Below, piece after piece: positions 22,331-23,699 of a stretch of DNA of 23,699 nt (its first letter is position 1; each line of letters starts with the position of its first letter). The translations under genes were made by a program, and so were the position numbers. The notes below the pieces were generated by a model. That model saw only the letters and a list, made by a program, of their open reading frames with translations, made no database searches and was not told the DNA's origin. Location: NCBI GenBank assembly GCA_026193125.1, contig JAPHSC010000419.1:1-23699 (forward strand). Reading direction: 5' to 3'. Origin of the DNA: Gammaproteobacteria bacterium (GTDB taxonomy: Bacteria > Pseudomonadota > Gammaproteobacteria > Steroidobacterales > BM003).

Positions 22331-22963
22331 TTACTTCCGAGCCAGGGCCGGGTTCAGGGAATACAGTCCTGTAATGCTGGCCGTAGCAAGTATATGACCC
22401 TCCAGGGCCTGCATTACGTCCTGGCCGGTAAACGCGCCGTCGACCGGGCAGCGTTCCAGATCCGTGGCATACAGTACGAATTGATAATGATGCATCAGTT
22501 CGTCGTTCCAGGGCGGGCAGGGACCGTCGTAGCCGAAGTAGTTGCCACCCATATCCGGATCGCCGGCGAACCAGTTGGTATAGTCATTCAAGCCCTGGCG
22601 GGCGCCCTTGGGTCCGGCTGGCTCGCGCTTGCCGCGTGGAGTAATCCCGCTGCAAGCGGCTCCGGCTGCGATACCCTGCGTGCTAACCGGAATATCTACC
22701 ATTACCCAATGGTAGAAATCGCAGCGTGGGAGGCTTGCCGGCACACTGCGCCCTTCCTGGGTTACGTCGTCCGGCTTGCTGGGTACATCCGGGTCCACGC
22801 AAATCAAGACCAGCGAACGAGCCTGGGCGGGAATCTCGGCAAAACGCAAATCCGGATTGTGGTTCCTGCCCAATTGGACATGCCCTTCCGGAGCGGGGAT
22901 TCCGAAGCAGAATTCTTCGGCTATCAGGGAATTATCGGCAATGGATTGGCTTTCCAGGCGCAT
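22331..22963 (-). CDS. YbhB/YbcL family (PEBP, Raf-kinase-inhibitor-like) protein
   Basis: 210 residues of the phosphatidylethanolamine-binding protein fold. Visible are DPDVPSKPDDVT (57-68, the conserved D-P-D-x-P ligand loop), FYHWVMVDIP (83-92), GLNDYTN, NYFGYDGPCPPWNDELMHHYQFVLYATD and AFTGQDVMQALEGHILATASITGLYSL at the end. Bacterial members are cytoplasmic or periplasmic with unknown physiological ligands. This one has no signal peptide and is longer than E. coli YbhB (about 158), with an expansion between the HWV and GYDGP motifs. The start at 22963 follows GGAGAG by about seven bases and gives MRLESQSI; a frame to 23020 adds 19 unrelated residues. It is divergent from the antiporter gene. 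Confidence 0.9.
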   Translation of the reverse strand: MRLESQSIADNSLIAEEFCFGIPAPEGHVQLGRNHNPDLRFAEIPAQARSLVLICVDPDVPSKPDDVTQEGRSVPASLPRCDFYHWVMVDIPVSTQGIAAGAACSGITPRGKREPAGPKGARQGLNDYTNWFAGDPDMGGNYFGYDGPCPPWNDELMHHYQFVLYATDLERCPVDGAFTGQDVMQALEGHILATASITGLYSLNPALARK

Positions 22964-23149
22964 GGTGTCTCTCCGTGCTATTGCTGACCAAGGGATGATG
23001 AGCGGCAGCCCATGCGCCAATGATAGACCAAATCTTCACTCGGGACCGCGCTCTCAGGGCTGATCTTAGGGAAAGCCGCCGCTAACATCGTTATCATAGG
23101 CAGCGGGTAAATCTTCTAGCGACCGCACGGTCGAACAGGGGCCACGGCT

Positions 23150-23699
23150 TTGAATGAACATGAACTAGTCATTTTGCTGGTCTCGGTGGTCGCCCTGGGC
23201 GTGGGTTCCCAGTGGCTGGCCTGGCGTCTGCATATTCCTGCAATTGTGCTGCTTGCGGTCGCCGGCCTGGTGGCGGGGCCGATAAGTGGCCTGGTCAATC
23301 CTGCAGAAGACTTTGGTGACTTGTTTCGACCTGTAATCAGCCTTTGCGTGGCCATCATCTTGTTCGAAGGTGGCTTGAATCTATCCCTGAGTGATTTGAA
23401 ACAGGCCCGTACCGGGGTCAGGCGCCTGGTTTACCTGGGCGCACCGCTGGCCTGGGGCTTTTGTACTGCCTCGGCGTATTATGTTGGCGGATTGAGCCTG
23501 CCCGTATCGATGGTGTTTGGGGCCATCATGGTGGTTACCGGACCCACGGTGATCATGCCCTTGTTGCGCCAGGCACGTCTGAACCGGCGCACCGCCTCCT
23601 ACTTGAAGTGGGAGGGCATTGTGAACGATCCGCTGGGCGCCCTGCTGGCCGTCCTGGTATTCCAGTTCTTTATGTATGTGGGAGAGGGTTCCAGCTGGA
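23150..23699 (+). CDS. CPA1-type Na+(K+)/H+ antiporter, N-terminal part (3' partial)
   Basis: The first 183 residues of a multi-pass antiporter exchanging monovalent cations for protons across the inner membrane. About six hydrophobic segments are visible, with the family landmarks RLHIPAIVLLAVAGLVAGP, LCVAIILFEGGLNLSL, VVTGPTVIMPLL and EGIVNDPLGALLAVL; the Asn-Asp pair of the last is the ion-binding site of CPA1 proteins. The only plausible start is TTG at 23150: an in-frame stop is at 23117, no ATG or GTG lies between, and AGGGG is nine bases upstream. An out-of-frame ATG at 23153 stops after four codons. The C-terminal part, where a TrkA-C domain may follow, lies beyond the window. Confidence 0.92.
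   Translation, partial: MNEHELVILLVSVVALGVGSQWLAWRLHIPAIVLLAVAGLVAGPISGLVNPAEDFGDLFRPVISLCVAIILFEGGLNLSLSDLKQARTGVRRLVYLGAPLAWGFCTASAYYVGGLSLPVSMVFGAIMVVTGPTVIMPLLRQARLNRRTASYLKWEGIVNDPLGALLAVLVFQFFMYVGEGSSW

Noticed and set aside
1..23699. Mobile elements, CRISPR arrays, tRNA or rRNA genes, toxin-antitoxin or phage-defence systems
   Set aside because: I looked for transposase motifs, repeated spacers, tRNA T-loop signatures and paired small genes with defence-type domains and found none.

Overview
The window (about 23.7 kb, moderately high G+C) is chromosomal DNA of a gammaproteobacterium. The closest resemblance I recognise by gene content is to marine Cellvibrionales/Halieaceae-type genomes, but that placement is an inference. 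The support is an E. coli-length multifunctional CCA-adding enzyme with an HD domain, a Slt70-type lytic transglycosylase, HtpG, CysZ, YccF, and a split class II ribonucleotide reductase of the type known from Pseudomonas aeruginosa. I see no insertion sequence, prophage, CRISPR array, tRNA or rRNA.

Layout. 1-2056: C-terminal part of an RND efflux pump (+). 2061-6472: three minus-strand genes, cca, an NDUFA9-like NAD(P)-binding protein and slt. 6564-7367: a TauE/SafE permease (+), convergent with a HtrA/DegQ-type periplasmic protease (7423-8772, -); the terminator between them serves the protease. 8773-9323: a 551-bp control region. 9324-12441: nrdJ (catalytic subunit of B12-dependent RNR), a 57-codon basic ORF, then nrdJb (TSCPD plus C-terminal cysteine module), closed by a textbook terminator at 12478-12508. 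12624-13295: an SDR oxidoreductase (-). 13370-14906: a tightly packed lipoprotein-yccF-cysZ operon (+). 14992-17355: an M49-like zinc-peptidase lipoprotein and a YkuD L,D-transpeptidase. 17637-18272: small orphan ORFs. 18420-20359: htpG with a sigma-32-type promoter. 20489-22046: a lipoprotein, then translationally coupled msrB and FKBP. 22331-22963: YbhB/YbcL-like protein (-). 23150-end: 5' part of a CPA1-type cation/proton antiporter (+) with a TTG start.

Functional themes. Much of the window concerns envelope upkeep and stress: Slt, DegQ-like protease, L,D-transpeptidase, membrane-anchored FKBP, MsrB and HtpG. The other theme is dNTP supply through the split B12-dependent RNR.

The most interesting part is the nrdJ control region and locus. 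It has two DnaA-box-like sites one after the other, two separate NrdR-box palindromes each lying on a candidate promoter, and a mini-ORF whose stop codon overlaps the nrdJ start. A small basic ORF sits between the two halves of the enzyme. I did not find a convincing wholly new multi-gene system. The rest looks like ordinary core genome with a few orphan small genes and regulatory details worth checking.
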